From contig NZ_FTOP01000008.1 in assembly GCF_900156785.1 (NCBI RefSeq), positions 153,158 through 217,157 on the forward strand: 64,000 bases of DNA, given 5' to 3'. The stretch comes from Belliella pelovolcani (GTDB taxonomy: Bacteria > Bacteroidota > Bacteroidia > Cytophagales > Cyclobacteriaceae). Below the pieces are notes generated by a model. The model was not told where the DNA came from, made no database searches, and saw nothing but the letters and a program-made list of their open reading frames with translations. The translations under genes were made by a program, and so were the position numbers. Below, in pieces: positions 26,598-35,989 of this stretch (positions are counted from its first letter, which is position 1; every line of letters begins with the position of its first letter).

Positions 26598-27795
26598 GTT
26601 GATATTTTTTGAATTCGTTGATTTTTTTGTTTAATGCAATGACATCTGCCGAAGTACATTCTTGCTTATGCCTCAAAATCTCTATGTAGGCAAATAAGTC
26701 CTTGGTCTTTTCTAAAGGATAGCTTGATCTTGCCGCTAATTTTCTCAGATCATCCTCCACAGATTCAAGTCCAAGCCTGAAAGAAGTTCTGCAATAATCC
26801 ATAAATAGCGCAATTTGTTGTTCAATATTCTCCCGGTAGGCATTCTTTTCCAAATACATGGCAGAGATAGTCTCGGCAAAAGCCACTGTTTGATTCTCCA
26901 AAGGCTTCACGATGGGAATACTCCGCTGCTTTCTTCTTCCTTCAAATACTATCCATAGCAACAACATGGCAATGATAGCATAGTAAGCCATCTTGAGATT
27001 GGGGTTAGAAAGAAAGAGGTAGAGTGGTGATGAAAAGATAGACTTCCCATTTTTGACATAGTTGTCATAAAATACAAGCTGCTTAATAGGCAAATAGCCA
27101 AGAATCGACTCAGTATAAATTTTATTTTCAGCATCTAGCAAGAAATAATTGCTAAATGCGAGGGGAAAAAGATGTAAGAAAAACTTGCCCTCACCATAGC
27201 CTACTTCCAAAAACATGGGCTGAGCAGCTTTTTCAGAGTTAGTGAATTTTGACATGCCTAGGACTCGCAAGTCCAACGAATCGGGAAAAGTGAAATATGT
27301 CAAGCGAGTAGACCTATCAAACATAAATTCTTGCCCTTTCGAAAGGCTAGTATCATTCAAATACAAACTGATATGCTCCTGGAAATTACTCAATTCTATC
27401 GTTGACTTGATATCAATCCCCAAGGAATCAAGCAATTCCTTCCCAATGAACCTTGCTGATATAAAAGCTGCGTTACCTTCATTTACCCAAGTCAATAGCC
27501 TTTTAGAAGTCTCTTTGTCAGGGAAAAACCCACTATTGAAAATCAACAATGTGCCATTTTCTGCATCAGACCTTAGCCATTCGTAAGTAGACGAGTTGAT
27601 CTCAGCAAGAGATTCGGGAGAGATTACCTTCGCAAACTGCTCATAAAAAATCTTACCACCATAAGGCGCTTTATCCATCTTGTCATAGCTCTCCTCCCAG
27701 TTCAAAGGTGGCTTAGAGGTGGCTTGAAGTATCAAAATCACCAAGATTGTGAATACCAAAAAGCCTATGAGAAACTTTTGCTTACCTTGTCTCAT
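26584..27795 (-). CDS. DUF4350 domain membrane protein
   Basis: 403 residues with an N-terminal membrane helix (about 8-26) and a second near residue 270 (MAYYAIIAMLLLWIVFEG). In between is the DUF4350-like soluble domain (PYGGKIFYEQF, TLLIFNSGFFPDKETSKRLLTWVNEGNAAFIS), which has a class I glutamine-amidotransferase-like fold in related families. The C-terminal cytoplasmic tail of about 110 residues is helical. It is commonly found beside MoxR/DUF58 genes. Enzymatic function unknown. Confidence 0.85.
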   Translation of the reverse strand: MRQGKQKFLIGFLVFTILVILILQATSKPPLNWEESYDKMDKAPYGGKIFYEQFAKVISPESLAEINSSTYEWLRSDAENGTLLIFNSGFFPDKETSKRLLTWVNEGNAAFISARFIGKELLDSLGIDIKSTIELSNFQEHISLYLNDTSLSKGQEFMFDRSTRLTYFTFPDSLDLRVLGMSKFTNSEKAAQPMFLEVGYGEGKFFLHLFPLAFSNYFLLDAENKIYTESILGYLPIKQLVFYDNYVKNGKSIFSSPLYLFLSNPNLKMAYYAIIAMLLLWIVFEGRRKQRSIPIVKPLENQTVAFAETISAMYLEKNAYRENIEQQIALFMDYCRTSFRLGLESVEDDLRKLAARSSYPLEKTKDLFAYIEILRHKQECTSADVIALNKKINEFKKYQHGGK

Positions 27796-28517
27796 AGCGC
27801 TTCTTCAACTTGATGAAAGCTTCTCTTGACTGCATCAAAAGATGATTGGTCCAACTCAAATCCTCCATACCAGATATAGTCATATATTCTAGTAATACTA
27901 GTAAATCCAGTTTTCAGCATCCCTTCAGGTAACTCCTTGATGTAATCATGGTTGGTCTTTTGAATTTTCCAATCGATGAGTGATTGCTCCATCATTTTTT
28001 TCAAAATAGACAGATAAGAATATCTAACTGCCAGTCGGAAATCTCCTTGAGCAATTGCTGCTTCAATCAGGTCTTGAATATCCTGACGCTGCATGACGGC
28101 CTCATCGTCTGTAAATCCAACTTTGGCGTTGTTGATTTTCTTATCCGATGTGGGATAGACTTCATATTTGGTAATCACCCATAGCAGGAGAACAGAAAGC
28201 AACAAAACGGCAATGTAAGGCAGCGCCTGAACTATAAAATTTCCAAACTTACCCAACTTACCAACTCCAATTAACCAACTTATGAATTTATTGACTGCTT
28301 GGTTGATTTTCCTTTTCAATTTCTCGTACCAGTTTTCTCCATCATCTAACTCCACATATTGATAGGATTCATCAGAAAGGTACTCCTCAATGTAAGCTTC
28401 CCCAAAACTCAATGGCTTTATTCCTTCGGATTGTATTTCCGAGGTGGTTTCTGCCATCAATCCTGAGAGCTGGAAAAAGCAAAAAAAGAAAATCAGCCCA
28501 AGCGTAACTCTTCGCAT
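27792..28517 (-). CDS. DUF4129 domain protein
   Basis: 241 residues. Signal peptide at the N-terminus (about 1-22), a membrane helix near 90-115 (FIVQALPYIAVLLLSVLLLWV), and a C-terminal DUF4129-like cytoplasmic domain (AAIAQGDFRLAVRYSYLSILKKM, then WKIQKTNHDYIKEL). It is one of the standard partners of MoxR-DUF58 operons. Overlaps the DUF4350 gene by four bases and lies one base after the upstream membrane gene. Confidence 0.85.
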   Translation of the reverse strand: MRRVTLGLIFFFCFFQLSGLMAETTSEIQSEGIKPLSFGEAYIEEYLSDESYQYVELDDGENWYEKLKRKINQAVNKFISWLIGVGKLGKFGNFIVQALPYIAVLLLSVLLLWVITKYEVYPTSDKKINNAKVGFTDDEAVMQRQDIQDLIEAAIAQGDFRLAVRYSYLSILKKMMEQSLIDWKIQKTNHDYIKELPEGMLKTGFTSITRIYDYIWYGGFELDQSSFDAVKRSFHQVEEAL

Positions 28518-28518
28518 A

Positions 28519-29361
28519 TCAAATGTCTAACTCTTCTATTTTTTGCTTGAGGCCTGTTCTATTTTGCTCCTCATCTAGGTCATAATACACAAACCCTAGA
28601 GCCACCAAAAATACAATAGAGAGTAGATTGCTACCCGCTGAGCCCAAAGCGCTTAAGGTCAAATAAATAAAATCACCTGGATTGCCACTTGTCAATGTCC
28701 CTTCATTGGAAGAAGTGATGACCATTTTGGTGACATTATAAATCAATGCAGGAACTGAAAAAGCGAAAGACATCACACCGATAATGATCGCAATGACGAT
28801 CACGGTGCCAAAAGTCACCCACCAAAAGCCCTTTATCAACTTGAAACTTTCTCCAAGAGCTCCAAAAATCGTTGTTTCTTTAAATAATAAAATAGGAAAA
28901 ACCACTGCTAAGGGCACTAAAAAATAAATCCCGGGAATAACAAAAAAGATCAATCCAAAAATCAACATTAAATAGGCTAATAAAGTAAGTCCAATCATGT
29001 TCCCTATATTGCTTTTGGCTTCTGATACTACATACTCCAAGTTGAGCTCCTTCCCCTTTGTCGTATCATATTCTTTGATAAAGCTATAAACTGTAGCTGA
29101 AGATGTGGCATAAAACAACAAGCCTGCAAGTCCCAAACCACCTAATGAAAATACAGCAGAATAAGGTGTGATTTCGCTAATATTACCAATTACATACTGA
29201 TAATATACAGAGGCTAAAATCACCAAAATAAATGGAATCAATGATGTACGAATCAGTACCGTAAACAGGTCCTTGAAATTGCCTCTTACAAAAGCAAAAG
29301 TATCAGAAAGAATTTCCCCTAGTTCCCTACGTTTTTTGAATTGGATGTAATTGTTTGTCAT
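28519..29361 (-). CDS. Polytopic membrane protein, unknown
   Basis: 280 residues with about six membrane helices. The cytoplasmic N-terminus carries RRELGEILSDTFAFVRGNFKDLF, which recurs in glycerophosphodiester-phosphodiesterase-associated and DUF975-like membrane domains. The last helix is followed by a short acidic tail (DLDEEQNRTGLKQKIEELDI). It overlaps the SpoIIM-like gene by four bases, so it is a fixed part of the MoxR operon. No catalytic motif seen. Confidence 0.8.
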   Translation of the reverse strand: MTNNYIQFKKRRELGEILSDTFAFVRGNFKDLFTVLIRTSLIPFILVILASVYYQYVIGNISEITPYSAVFSLGGLGLAGLLFYATSSATVYSFIKEYDTTKGKELNLEYVVSEAKSNIGNMIGLTLLAYLMLIFGLIFFVIPGIYFLVPLAVVFPILLFKETTIFGALGESFKLIKGFWWVTFGTVIVIAIIIGVMSFAFSVPALIYNVTKMVITSSNEGTLTSGNPGDFIYLTLSALGSAGSNLLSIVFLVALGFVYYDLDEEQNRTGLKQKIEELDI

Positions 29362-30317
29362 AGATTTTTTTGTTGATGGATACGAATTGGATAAATGATA
29401 TAATAGAAAATAATTATAGCCAAGGAAGCTAAAATAATCGTGACATTGAAAATATCAGGAAAATGAGTAATTCTTGTAATAAAACCTTCTAGAAAGCCTG
29501 CAATGATGAAAAATGGAATTGTACTGATCAGGATTTTGAGACCGGCCTTGGCTCCTCTTTGGAACGAGGCCAATCGTGTATAAGTGCCGGGAAACAATAT
29601 GCTATTCCCCAACACGATACCAGCACAGCCAGCCACAATGATTACAGCGATTTCAATGGTGCCATGTATCCAGATTGTTCTTGCAGATTCCCACAGCAAT
29701 CCTTGATCAAAGAAAAAATATTGGAAAGAACCAAGCATAATCGCATTGCGCATCATGATAAAGAAAGTTCCCACACCTAGCAGTATCCCTGCTGAGAAAG
29801 CGAGCAATGCAACTCTGATGTTATTGATGGTGATTCCCAAAAACATATCCACTTTGTTCATTTCCTTGTAGACAGCCATGGGATCGCCCTTTTCAATATT
29901 CTCCAAGGTCATATTAACATACGCATCGCCCATGATGCTCCTAACAAAGGCACCATCTGTCGCAGCCGAATAGGCACCGATCATAGAAAAGATCAAGAAT
30001 ATCAAAAATGAAACACCCAGCTGCGGAAGGTATTGGTAAAACATGGCTGGAAATTCATATTTATAAAAATTTATAAACCTTCCTTTGGATTCCTTCTTTG
30101 TTTTGTAGATTTTTTGGTGCGCTTTTGAAGCAAGCTGATTGAGGTACTGATGCGTATTGCTATTTGGGTAGAATGTCTGTGCATAGCTCAGATGATCTGT
30201 GATTTCTATATACAGATCCCCAAGCTCCATAGGTGATATAGCCAAGTCTGAAACGAGGACATTTTCAAACCTCGTCCATTTATCCTTATTTCGCTTAATA
30301 AAGGTGGCTTCCCTCAT
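29358..30317 (-). CDS. SpoIIM-like (stage II sporulation protein M / DUF95) membrane protein
   Basis: 319 residues. A soluble N-terminal part (about 1-95) is followed by about five membrane helices with the family stretch NNIRVALLAFSAGILLGVGTFFIMMRNAIMLG and WIHGTIEIAVIIVAGCAGIVLG. Bacteroidota do not sporulate; members of this family outside Firmicutes are regularly linked to MoxR operons and RDD proteins, as here. It is the first gene of the minus-strand operon, divergent from the RDD gene with only 33 bases between the two starts. Confidence 0.9.
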   Translation of the reverse strand: MREATFIKRNKDKWTRFENVLVSDLAISPMELGDLYIEITDHLSYAQTFYPNSNTHQYLNQLASKAHQKIYKTKKESKGRFINFYKYEFPAMFYQYLPQLGVSFLIFLIFSMIGAYSAATDGAFVRSIMGDAYVNMTLENIEKGDPMAVYKEMNKVDMFLGITINNIRVALLAFSAGILLGVGTFFIMMRNAIMLGSFQYFFFDQGLLWESARTIWIHGTIEIAVIIVAGCAGIVLGNSILFPGTYTRLASFQRGAKAGLKILISTIPFFIIAGFLEGFITRITHFPDIFNVTIILASLAIIIFYYIIYPIRIHQQKNL

Positions 30318-30350
30318 CTATTTGTTCAATTTTATCAAAGAAAATAATAA

Positions 30351-31067
30351 ATGAAAGAATTTCAAATCAAGACTGCCCAAAATATTAGTATAAATCAAAA
30401 TACAGCTAATGTTGGGACTCGAATAGCAGCCTATCTGATTGATGGGGCCATCATTTTCTTTTATATTATTTTCATCATTTTTGTAGGATCTAAAATCAAA
30501 TCAGACACTTCATTGGCTTGGTCGGTCTATTCTCTATTTTTTTTACCTGTATTACTTTATCACTTACTCTTCGAGAGCTTCTTTGATGGACAGTCTCCAG
30601 GCAAGATGGCCATGAATATCCGAGTTGTAAAGTTAGATGGCTCCAAACCCACACTAAGCAATTACCTGATCAGATGGCTATTGAGGTTTGTCGATATCTC
30701 TATCACCACAGGCGGTATAGCTGTGATTAGCATTTTGGTAAGTGGTAGAGGACAAAGGGTAGGTGATGTTGCAGCAGGAACTACGGTAGTCTCTGAAAAT
30801 TTCACTATAGGATTGCATCAGACATTACTTCAGGAGATTCCGGAGGACTATGTACCCAGATATCCCCAGGTGATTTCTCTCACAGACAAACAAATCCAAA
30901 ATATCAAACAGATCAAAAATGAAGCACTGAAAGCAGGAGACTTTGGATTGATCAGAAAACTAGCAGAGAAAACAGCCTCTCTGATTCAAGTAAGTCCAGA
31001 AGAAAAAAACCTAGAATTTATAGATAATATCATCAAAGACTACAATTATTATGCGCAGAAGGGATGA
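30351..31067 (+). CDS. RDD family membrane protein
   Basis: 238 residues. The RDD domain spans about 20-155: TRIAAYLIDGAIIFFYIIF in the first helix (Arg and Asp in place), SFFDGQSPGKMAMNIRV, LIRWLLRFVD, and RGQRVGDVAAGTTVV. A hydrophilic C-terminal region of about 80 residues follows. RDD proteins are membrane proteins of uncertain function, some linked to cation transport. It is the divergent partner of the MoxR/DUF58/SpoIIM operon, an arrangement that suggests co-regulation from the shared 33-base gap. Confidence 0.9.
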   Translation: MKEFQIKTAQNISINQNTANVGTRIAAYLIDGAIIFFYIIFIIFVGSKIKSDTSLAWSVYSLFFLPVLLYHLLFESFFDGQSPGKMAMNIRVVKLDGSKPTLSNYLIRWLLRFVDISITTGGIAVISILVSGRGQRVGDVAAGTTVVSENFTIGLHQTLLQEIPEDYVPRYPQVISLTDKQIQNIKQIKNEALKAGDFGLIRKLAEKTASLIQVSPEEKNLEFIDNIIKDYNYYAQKG

Positions 31068-31123
31068 AAAACTTTACTCCAAATAACACTAACCTTTGAT
31101 TGATTGAATGTTATTACAAAGCA

Positions 31124-31153
31124 AAAACCCACGATCCGAAACCGTGGGCTTTT
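31124..31153 (+). terminator. Terminator of the RDD gene
   Basis: CCCACG (31128-31133) pairs with CGTGGG (31143-31148), with flanking A and T runs that extend the stem, 60 bases after the RDD stop. Confidence 0.8.
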
Positions 31154-31312
31154 GATTAATGTACTTTTACGATTATTCCTTGATTACAAGAATAATGATT
31201 CCTCTGTAAATCGATATTCTTATAGTCTCAGTTGACTACCAACTATTGACTGTCGACGATTATCTACTGAAAATCAATTCTTCAATTCAATTAGCAACTC
31301 AATAATTATAAT

Positions 31313-34045
31313 TTATTTATACAATTGATTGAAGAGCAACTTGAATGTACCATGCGATTGTGCTCTATATGTGATCTCTGGCGTGTAGACGATCAGTGAG
31401 CCTTTACCTATTGGAGCGGAGAATCCTGTGATTCCATCTTCCAGATAAGCTTCACCCCATGCCCAGCCGCTTCTCAATGGCGTCTGTGTGTCAAACCAGC
31501 TCAATACTTCCAACCCTTGAAGTTTTGCTTCTGGCTTAAATTTGAAGACTGGGTTGTTGTTGAACAAAACATATGCATAATCATTCATACCATAGGTAGC
31601 ACCTAAGTTGGTATTCATTCTTGTTTGCAATACACTACCAGGCACATAGTATTTTTCTCCGGCTAGCGGTCTCTCAGAACCATCTCTTTGAATCTCTACC
31701 AAGGCATTTTTCACTGGCAATTCCATATGATAGGCCAGTATAGAAGCCGATCCTACTGCTACTACTTTGCCACCATTTTCCATAAATCTTCTCAATTGAG
31801 GAATAGACTTATCTGTAGACAAGCTACCAACCATATGCCTGTACTCCGCAGGAATGTTGGATTCGTCTGGACCTCTTGAGCCTCCAGAGGAACCTACACT
31901 AGGAATTCCACCGCTAATAAATAGAATGGCATCATATTTTGCATTCAAATTTCCATTATCGATTTCCTTAGGGAAGATCAATTGAAAGTCAAAATTGTAT
32001 TGCTCCAGTATCCATCTCACCCAACCACTTGGCATAGAACCACCATAATTATCATATAAGGCAACCCTAGAAGGCTTGATATATTGAACCCCTTTAGGTT
32101 CTGATTTGGCTTCTGAGATATTGATTCCGAATTGCTTACCATAATCAACCAAGACTTTGTAACCATTAGCATGCACATAGAAAGAGCCCGCTGGCATTCC
32201 AGCTGTAGCTTCGGTAGTTCTACCGACTTTTATATTTTTCTTAAGTAACTCATTGGCGATAGCAAAAGCATCATTGTGCACACTACTGATCAAATAGCCT
32301 GATTTGGATTCTTTCAAGCTTGCTGGGGCAGGGCTTTCGAGTTCTCCATAGGCCAAAGTTTCAAATGGCCCATCGAAACCTTCAAGAACTCTATCAAATG
32401 TTACATTCATTTGGTAAGCCAATGTCCAACCTGCAGCATCATAAGGTCTGATTGGAGGTCCTCCTGGGTACTGGAAGTCGTTAGGATAGTCTTGCGGCTC
32501 AAACATATCGATGATATGAGGCCTGAAAGCCTGATCTGTTTTGACCACGTAAGAGCCCTTAGGGTAGCGCTTGCCATTGACAGTAAAGTCTGCTGAAGCC
32601 TTTTCTATTCTGATTCCAGTTTTTATCAATGCATTGACAAACTTGATTGCGGTAGCAAAGTCCTCTTGATCTGATGGAATGATAAAACCTCTAGGATCTC
32701 TCTTCTCTGGAGCACGATAGACGCTATCATAAAATACAGAAGGAATACCCCATCTTGAGTTGCCACCCCTTGCATTGTCCTTTTGAGAATCTGCATAGGC
32801 AGTCTTGATTGCTTCCACTTTTTTAGGGAAAGGTGTCCAATAATCTTCACTTCCTCTCTGAATTGAGCCTTTACCCATAGAGTAGATATTATAAAGTAAA
32901 TGATCCTTATTCCTAGCAGCATAATCCAATACGGCATAGTTCAGGGATACTGAGTAATCTATGGATTGTTGGAACTTCCATGTTTCCTGTGGGGTCACTG
33001 GGAAAGGTGTATTGGCATTTGGAACCAATCTATCTGGCACTAACGGAATAGATTCTGGATTAGGTCCACCAACGATTTCAGTTAGAATCCCGATGATATT
33101 GTGATAATGGGTGGTAGTTCTCAGACCACCATTGTACCAAGTAGAAAAGGTAGAACCATTCATTCTGGTAAAACCTGGCTTATTTTCAGCATTGAGACGA
33201 TTGTACATCGCTGCACCCACCGCATCGATTCCAGTCACCATCATTGGATCAAAAACATAGTTGAAAGGGTCTCTATACGGAGGTCCTGCCAAAACTGAAC
33301 CTGCAGGCCCCCTTTGATGGTGATTATACATTACCTGAGGGATCCATTCTACAAAAAGCTGATAGCCTAGATTTGTAGATTCCTTCATATTCTGAATATA
33401 GAAGTCTCTATTATTATCATGTCCAATATATTTCTGGTACAGGACAGGGAGACCAGACAAACTTCTTTTCTCTGGCTCAGGATTTCTCATATACCAGTTT
33501 CCGATCTTTTCATGACCATCAGGATTGGCATGTACAAAAAGGGTAATCACATTATCTAAAATGCGCTGATTCTCTTTGTCGTCTCTGCTCAGAATCTGAT
33601 AGATCGTCTCTGTCAACTGATGAATACCAACAGTCTCAGTAGAATGCAAGCCCCCATCGATCCAAACTACCGCTTTACCTTCTTCTGCGAGCTCTCTGGC
33701 TTCTTGTTCGGTAAGTTCTTCGGCTCTGGCCATTTTGACTGAGATATCTTTGAATCTCTGAAGATTTTTATGGTTTTCAGGAGAAGTGACGATCATCATC
33801 CACTGCTCTCTACCTTCTTCGGTTTTGCCGATAGACACTAACTCTGCACGATCAGAGATCCCTGCGACTTTTTTGAAATAAGCTTCAGTTTGGGTGTAAT
33901 TGGAAATATGATAATCCTGCCCCATGCCAAAACCGAAATGTTCTTCTGGAGTAGGAATTTTTTGCCCCATGACCTGCATGGAGGAGATCAGCAGACCAAA
34001 TAGGAGTAATCCCCATGGTCTCAAGTTGAGTTTTTGTCTAATCAT
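31313..34045 (-). CDS. Secreted M14-family zinc carboxypeptidase-like protein
   Basis: About 910 residues from the chosen start. The frame continues 16 codons upstream (to 34093), but starting at 34045 (MIRQKLNLRPWG) gives a proper signal peptide ending MQVMGQK. The M14 domain has the zinc motif GLHSTETVG (His and Glu near 133 and 136), then FVHANPDGHEKIGNWYMRNPE, with MYNHHQRGP as the likely third ligand region. The C-terminal half contains a flavodoxin-like/GATase-like segment (ALYDNYGGSMPSGWVRWILEQY) ending in a beta-rich region. Large M14 proteins of this build are common in Bacteroidota and are probably periplasmic or surface peptidases. No T9SS sorting domain. Confidence 0.9.
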   Translation of the reverse strand: MIRQKLNLRPWGLLLFGLLISSMQVMGQKIPTPEEHFGFGMGQDYHISNYTQTEAYFKKVAGISDRAELVSIGKTEEGREQWMMIVTSPENHKNLQRFKDISVKMARAEELTEQEARELAEEGKAVVWIDGGLHSTETVGIHQLTETIYQILSRDDKENQRILDNVITLFVHANPDGHEKIGNWYMRNPEPEKRSLSGLPVLYQKYIGHDNNRDFYIQNMKESTNLGYQLFVEWIPQVMYNHHQRGPAGSVLAGPPYRDPFNYVFDPMMVTGIDAVGAAMYNRLNAENKPGFTRMNGSTFSTWYNGGLRTTTHYHNIIGILTEIVGGPNPESIPLVPDRLVPNANTPFPVTPQETWKFQQSIDYSVSLNYAVLDYAARNKDHLLYNIYSMGKGSIQRGSEDYWTPFPKKVEAIKTAYADSQKDNARGGNSRWGIPSVFYDSVYRAPEKRDPRGFIIPSDQEDFATAIKFVNALIKTGIRIEKASADFTVNGKRYPKGSYVVKTDQAFRPHIIDMFEPQDYPNDFQYPGGPPIRPYDAAGWTLAYQMNVTFDRVLEGFDGPFETLAYGELESPAPASLKESKSGYLISSVHNDAFAIANELLKKNIKVGRTTEATAGMPAGSFYVHANGYKVLVDYGKQFGINISEAKSEPKGVQYIKPSRVALYDNYGGSMPSGWVRWILEQYNFDFQLIFPKEIDNGNLNAKYDAILFISGGIPSVGSSGGSRGPDESNIPAEYRHMVGSLSTDKSIPQLRRFMENGGKVVAVGSASILAYHMELPVKNALVEIQRDGSERPLAGEKYYVPGSVLQTRMNTNLGATYGMNDYAYVLFNNNPVFKFKPEAKLQGLEVLSWFDTQTPLRSGWAWGEAYLEDGITGFSAPIGKGSLIVYTPEITYRAQSHGTFKLLFNQLYK

Positions 34046-34069
34046 ATCTGAGCTGTTTTGAATCTTTAA

Positions 34070-34297
34070 AATGATTTCATTGCTGAATATCATTCAAAAA
34101 GTAGGCATTTGCCTGAGTTCGAACAAATCCATGTATTAGAAGTGGTCAAATTGAGGGATAAAGATGCAAAGGAGTGCTTATTATTAGAAAAAAATATTAA
34201 TAAGAAACTTTTTCCGCCAAGTCTAAGGAACCAAGGCTTAGCGGATCAAATTCCACAGCTCTGGGAAGGTATCTACAAATGTCCAAAACACATTTGA
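34070..34297 (+). pseudogene. Possible gene remnant
   Basis: A reading frame free of stops from 34070 to the TGA at 34295-34297 encodes about 75 residues that look protein-like (HVLEVVKLRDKDAKECLLLE, NKKLFPPSLRNQGLADQIPQ, LWEGIYKCPKHI). There is no ATG; the only possible start is TTG at 34109. It may be the 3' end of a lost gene. I do not recognise the family. Confidence 0.3.
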
Positions 34298-34320
34298 ATT
34301 TTCCATTGACCATTTTGCTA

Positions 34321-35481
34321 TCAAACCTTTTGATCAAATTTCCTGAAAATCAATTGTAAAAACTCCTCCACAGGCTCAGAGTTCTTGTCCCAGTTCAACT
34401 CCCCAACGTAACGTTCATTCACCAGCTGTATCGCCTCCATAAAGCTATCACATTGATCTATTGACTTCAATGCATGCTTCATCAAATCTGGATTACCATC
34501 AAATAATTCTTTGGTAAACATAAACCGTTGATTGATCCCCACACTCTCCGAAAGCTCAGAGATGGTACCCTTCATGATGGAGTATTGCTCAGATTCAAAT
34601 TTTGCCCAAGCTTGCAATGGGTCTATGGCTTTTTTAGGATCTACAGACTTGAAGCTTGTCGCAGCAGTACTTGGTGTGGCTTCTTCCTGACTTTGGCTAA
34701 GTTCCTCAGATACTTCTTCTTCAGATTTCATCTCTACATCAGAACCCTCTGCTATCTCAGATACTTCTTCACTTTGACTAGCTACTTCTTCAGCTTCCTT
34801 TTCAATTGCACTATCCGCTAAACTAGGGCTTAGATAAGCTTCTTCTGACTTTTTTTCAACTCTTTCAAAAAGAATCTCAGAATCCAGATAAAGCACTTGT
34901 TTGAGCTCCTCTAATAAGGCTTCAGCAGTGCTCAAGGTATTTTTTTGCTGTTCAAAATTCTGCTGCAAGGCATTTTTATAAGCATCTACATTTTGAGAAA
35001 TTCCAGCTCTATCAATTAAGCTTGTCACCAAACTCTCGTGCCAGCGGTAATACTTTTTGTTCTCTTTCAAAAAGGTATTGATTCCTGAATCACCTGCTTT
35101 GTCAAACTCTCCTCTAAAAAAATTCAAAGGGTCGAGCGCCAATACGATAGAAAAACCTACAGCCTCTACCAGCAAGGGTTCAAAGTTCTCCCTATCTATT
35201 TTGATAGACCTAGAGAGCACATTCATAAATTCCTGTAAAGCTAGATGGACATTATTATCTCTATAGTCAAAATATGGATTAGATTTTAGCTTTTCCAGTT
35301 CTTCTTGCCAAGCCTCAAAAAGTGACTTGATCACAAAGAAATTGACTTGTTTGCTTGGCGTGAGCTTGACAAGCTCTGCACCTGTCATGTACTTTTTGGA
35401 AGAAAAATATTGGTCGCAAACTTTTTTAGCGAATTCTAAGGAATAGTTTTCTAGATATTTGCTGTTAATTTTAACACTCAT
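34321..35481 (-). CDS. Hypothetical protein with acidic central region
   Basis: About 386 residues from the ATG at 35481 (MSVKINSKYLENYSLEFAKK); the frame extends 17 codons further, but the first ATG there gives a hydrophobic stretch unlike the rest. The N-terminal half is helical (SLFEAWQEELEKLK, VHLALQEFMNVLSRSIK). The middle (about 210-280) is rich in Glu and Ser and probably disordered. A helical C-terminal domain follows (LQAWAKFESEQYSIMKGTISELSE). There is no signal peptide, so it is probably cytoplasmic. I do not recognise it. It is divergent from the ferredoxin gene. Confidence 0.75.
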   Translation of the reverse strand: MSVKINSKYLENYSLEFAKKVCDQYFSSKKYMTGAELVKLTPSKQVNFFVIKSLFEAWQEELEKLKSNPYFDYRDNNVHLALQEFMNVLSRSIKIDRENFEPLLVEAVGFSIVLALDPLNFFRGEFDKAGDSGINTFLKENKKYYRWHESLVTSLIDRAGISQNVDAYKNALQQNFEQQKNTLSTAEALLEELKQVLYLDSEILFERVEKKSEEAYLSPSLADSAIEKEAEEVASQSEEVSEIAEGSDVEMKSEEEVSEELSQSQEEATPSTAATSFKSVDPKKAIDPLQAWAKFESEQYSIMKGTISELSESVGINQRFMFTKELFDGNPDLMKHALKSIDQCDSFMEAIQLVNERYVGELNWDKNSEPVEEFLQLIFRKFDQKV

Positions 35482-35515
35482 AAGTAGGGATTTTAAAATA
35501 TTCAGAGCACAAATC

Positions 35516-35842
35516 ATGCTGAAAATTATCATCGAGAACTTACATCACAAGGAAATAAATACTCTTGAAAGTAAGCGTAAAGTTATAGAAATAATTCATG
35601 AAAACTACATCGACTGGATGCATGCTTGTGGCAAAAAAGGTCGCTGTACCTCTTGCAAAATGATCATCACAGAAGGCGCTGAAAATCTGAGTCCATTGAC
35701 GGAAAGAGAAGAATTTTTTAGAGAAAAAGACAGATTAAAATTGAATGAAAGGTTATCTTGCCAAGCTGAATTGAAATCTGGAACACTCAAAATCCGAGTA
35801 GCAGACATCAATAAATTTCCACATGTAAAGTATAGTGATTAG
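35516..35842 (+). CDS. [2Fe-2S] ferredoxin
   Basis: 108 residues from the ATG at 35516 (MLKIIIENLHHKE); an upstream in-frame ATG at 35459 would overlap the divergent gene and is unlikely. Cluster cysteines are at 38, 44, 47 and 82 (HACGKKGRCTSC and RLSCQAE), the plant/adrenodoxin-type spacing. It is a small soluble electron carrier. The redox partner is unknown. Followed by a 320-base spacer full of degenerate repeats. Confidence 0.9.
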   Translation: MLKIIIENLHHKEINTLESKRKVIEIIHENYIDWMHACGKKGRCTSCKMIITEGAENLSPLTEREEFFREKDRLKLNERLSCQAELKSGTLKIRVADINKFPHVKYSD

Positions 35843-35844
35843 GG

Positions 35845-35989
35845 GATTAGGGGTTTAGTTGATTAAGTGGATTAGTTATCAGGGACTGGCAAGCTGAATG
35901 GTGATTCTATCTTTATCCCTACTCATTTATTCATGGGTTAAAGAGGGGATTGGAGATTAGGGGATTGGTTGATTAAGTGGATTAGTTAT
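35845..35989. repeat. Degenerate tandem duplication, period 110 bases
   Basis: Positions 35845-35879 recur at 35955-35989 with 33 of 35 bases identical (core GATTAAGTGGATTAGTTAT). The sequences following each copy also resemble each other (ATGGT..TTCTA..TT.ATCC), so the whole unit of about 110 bases seems duplicated. Downstream, 36075-36110 is a CTTGTCTCTTGTCTCTTG low-complexity stretch. No gene is seen in 35843-36165. A CACCTTTG box at 36140-36147 may be the tdk -7 element. Confidence 0.7.

Noticed and set aside
29358..30317. SpoIIM-like gene as evidence of sporulation
   Set aside because: The family is widespread in non-spore-formers next to MoxR genes; no other sporulation gene is present.
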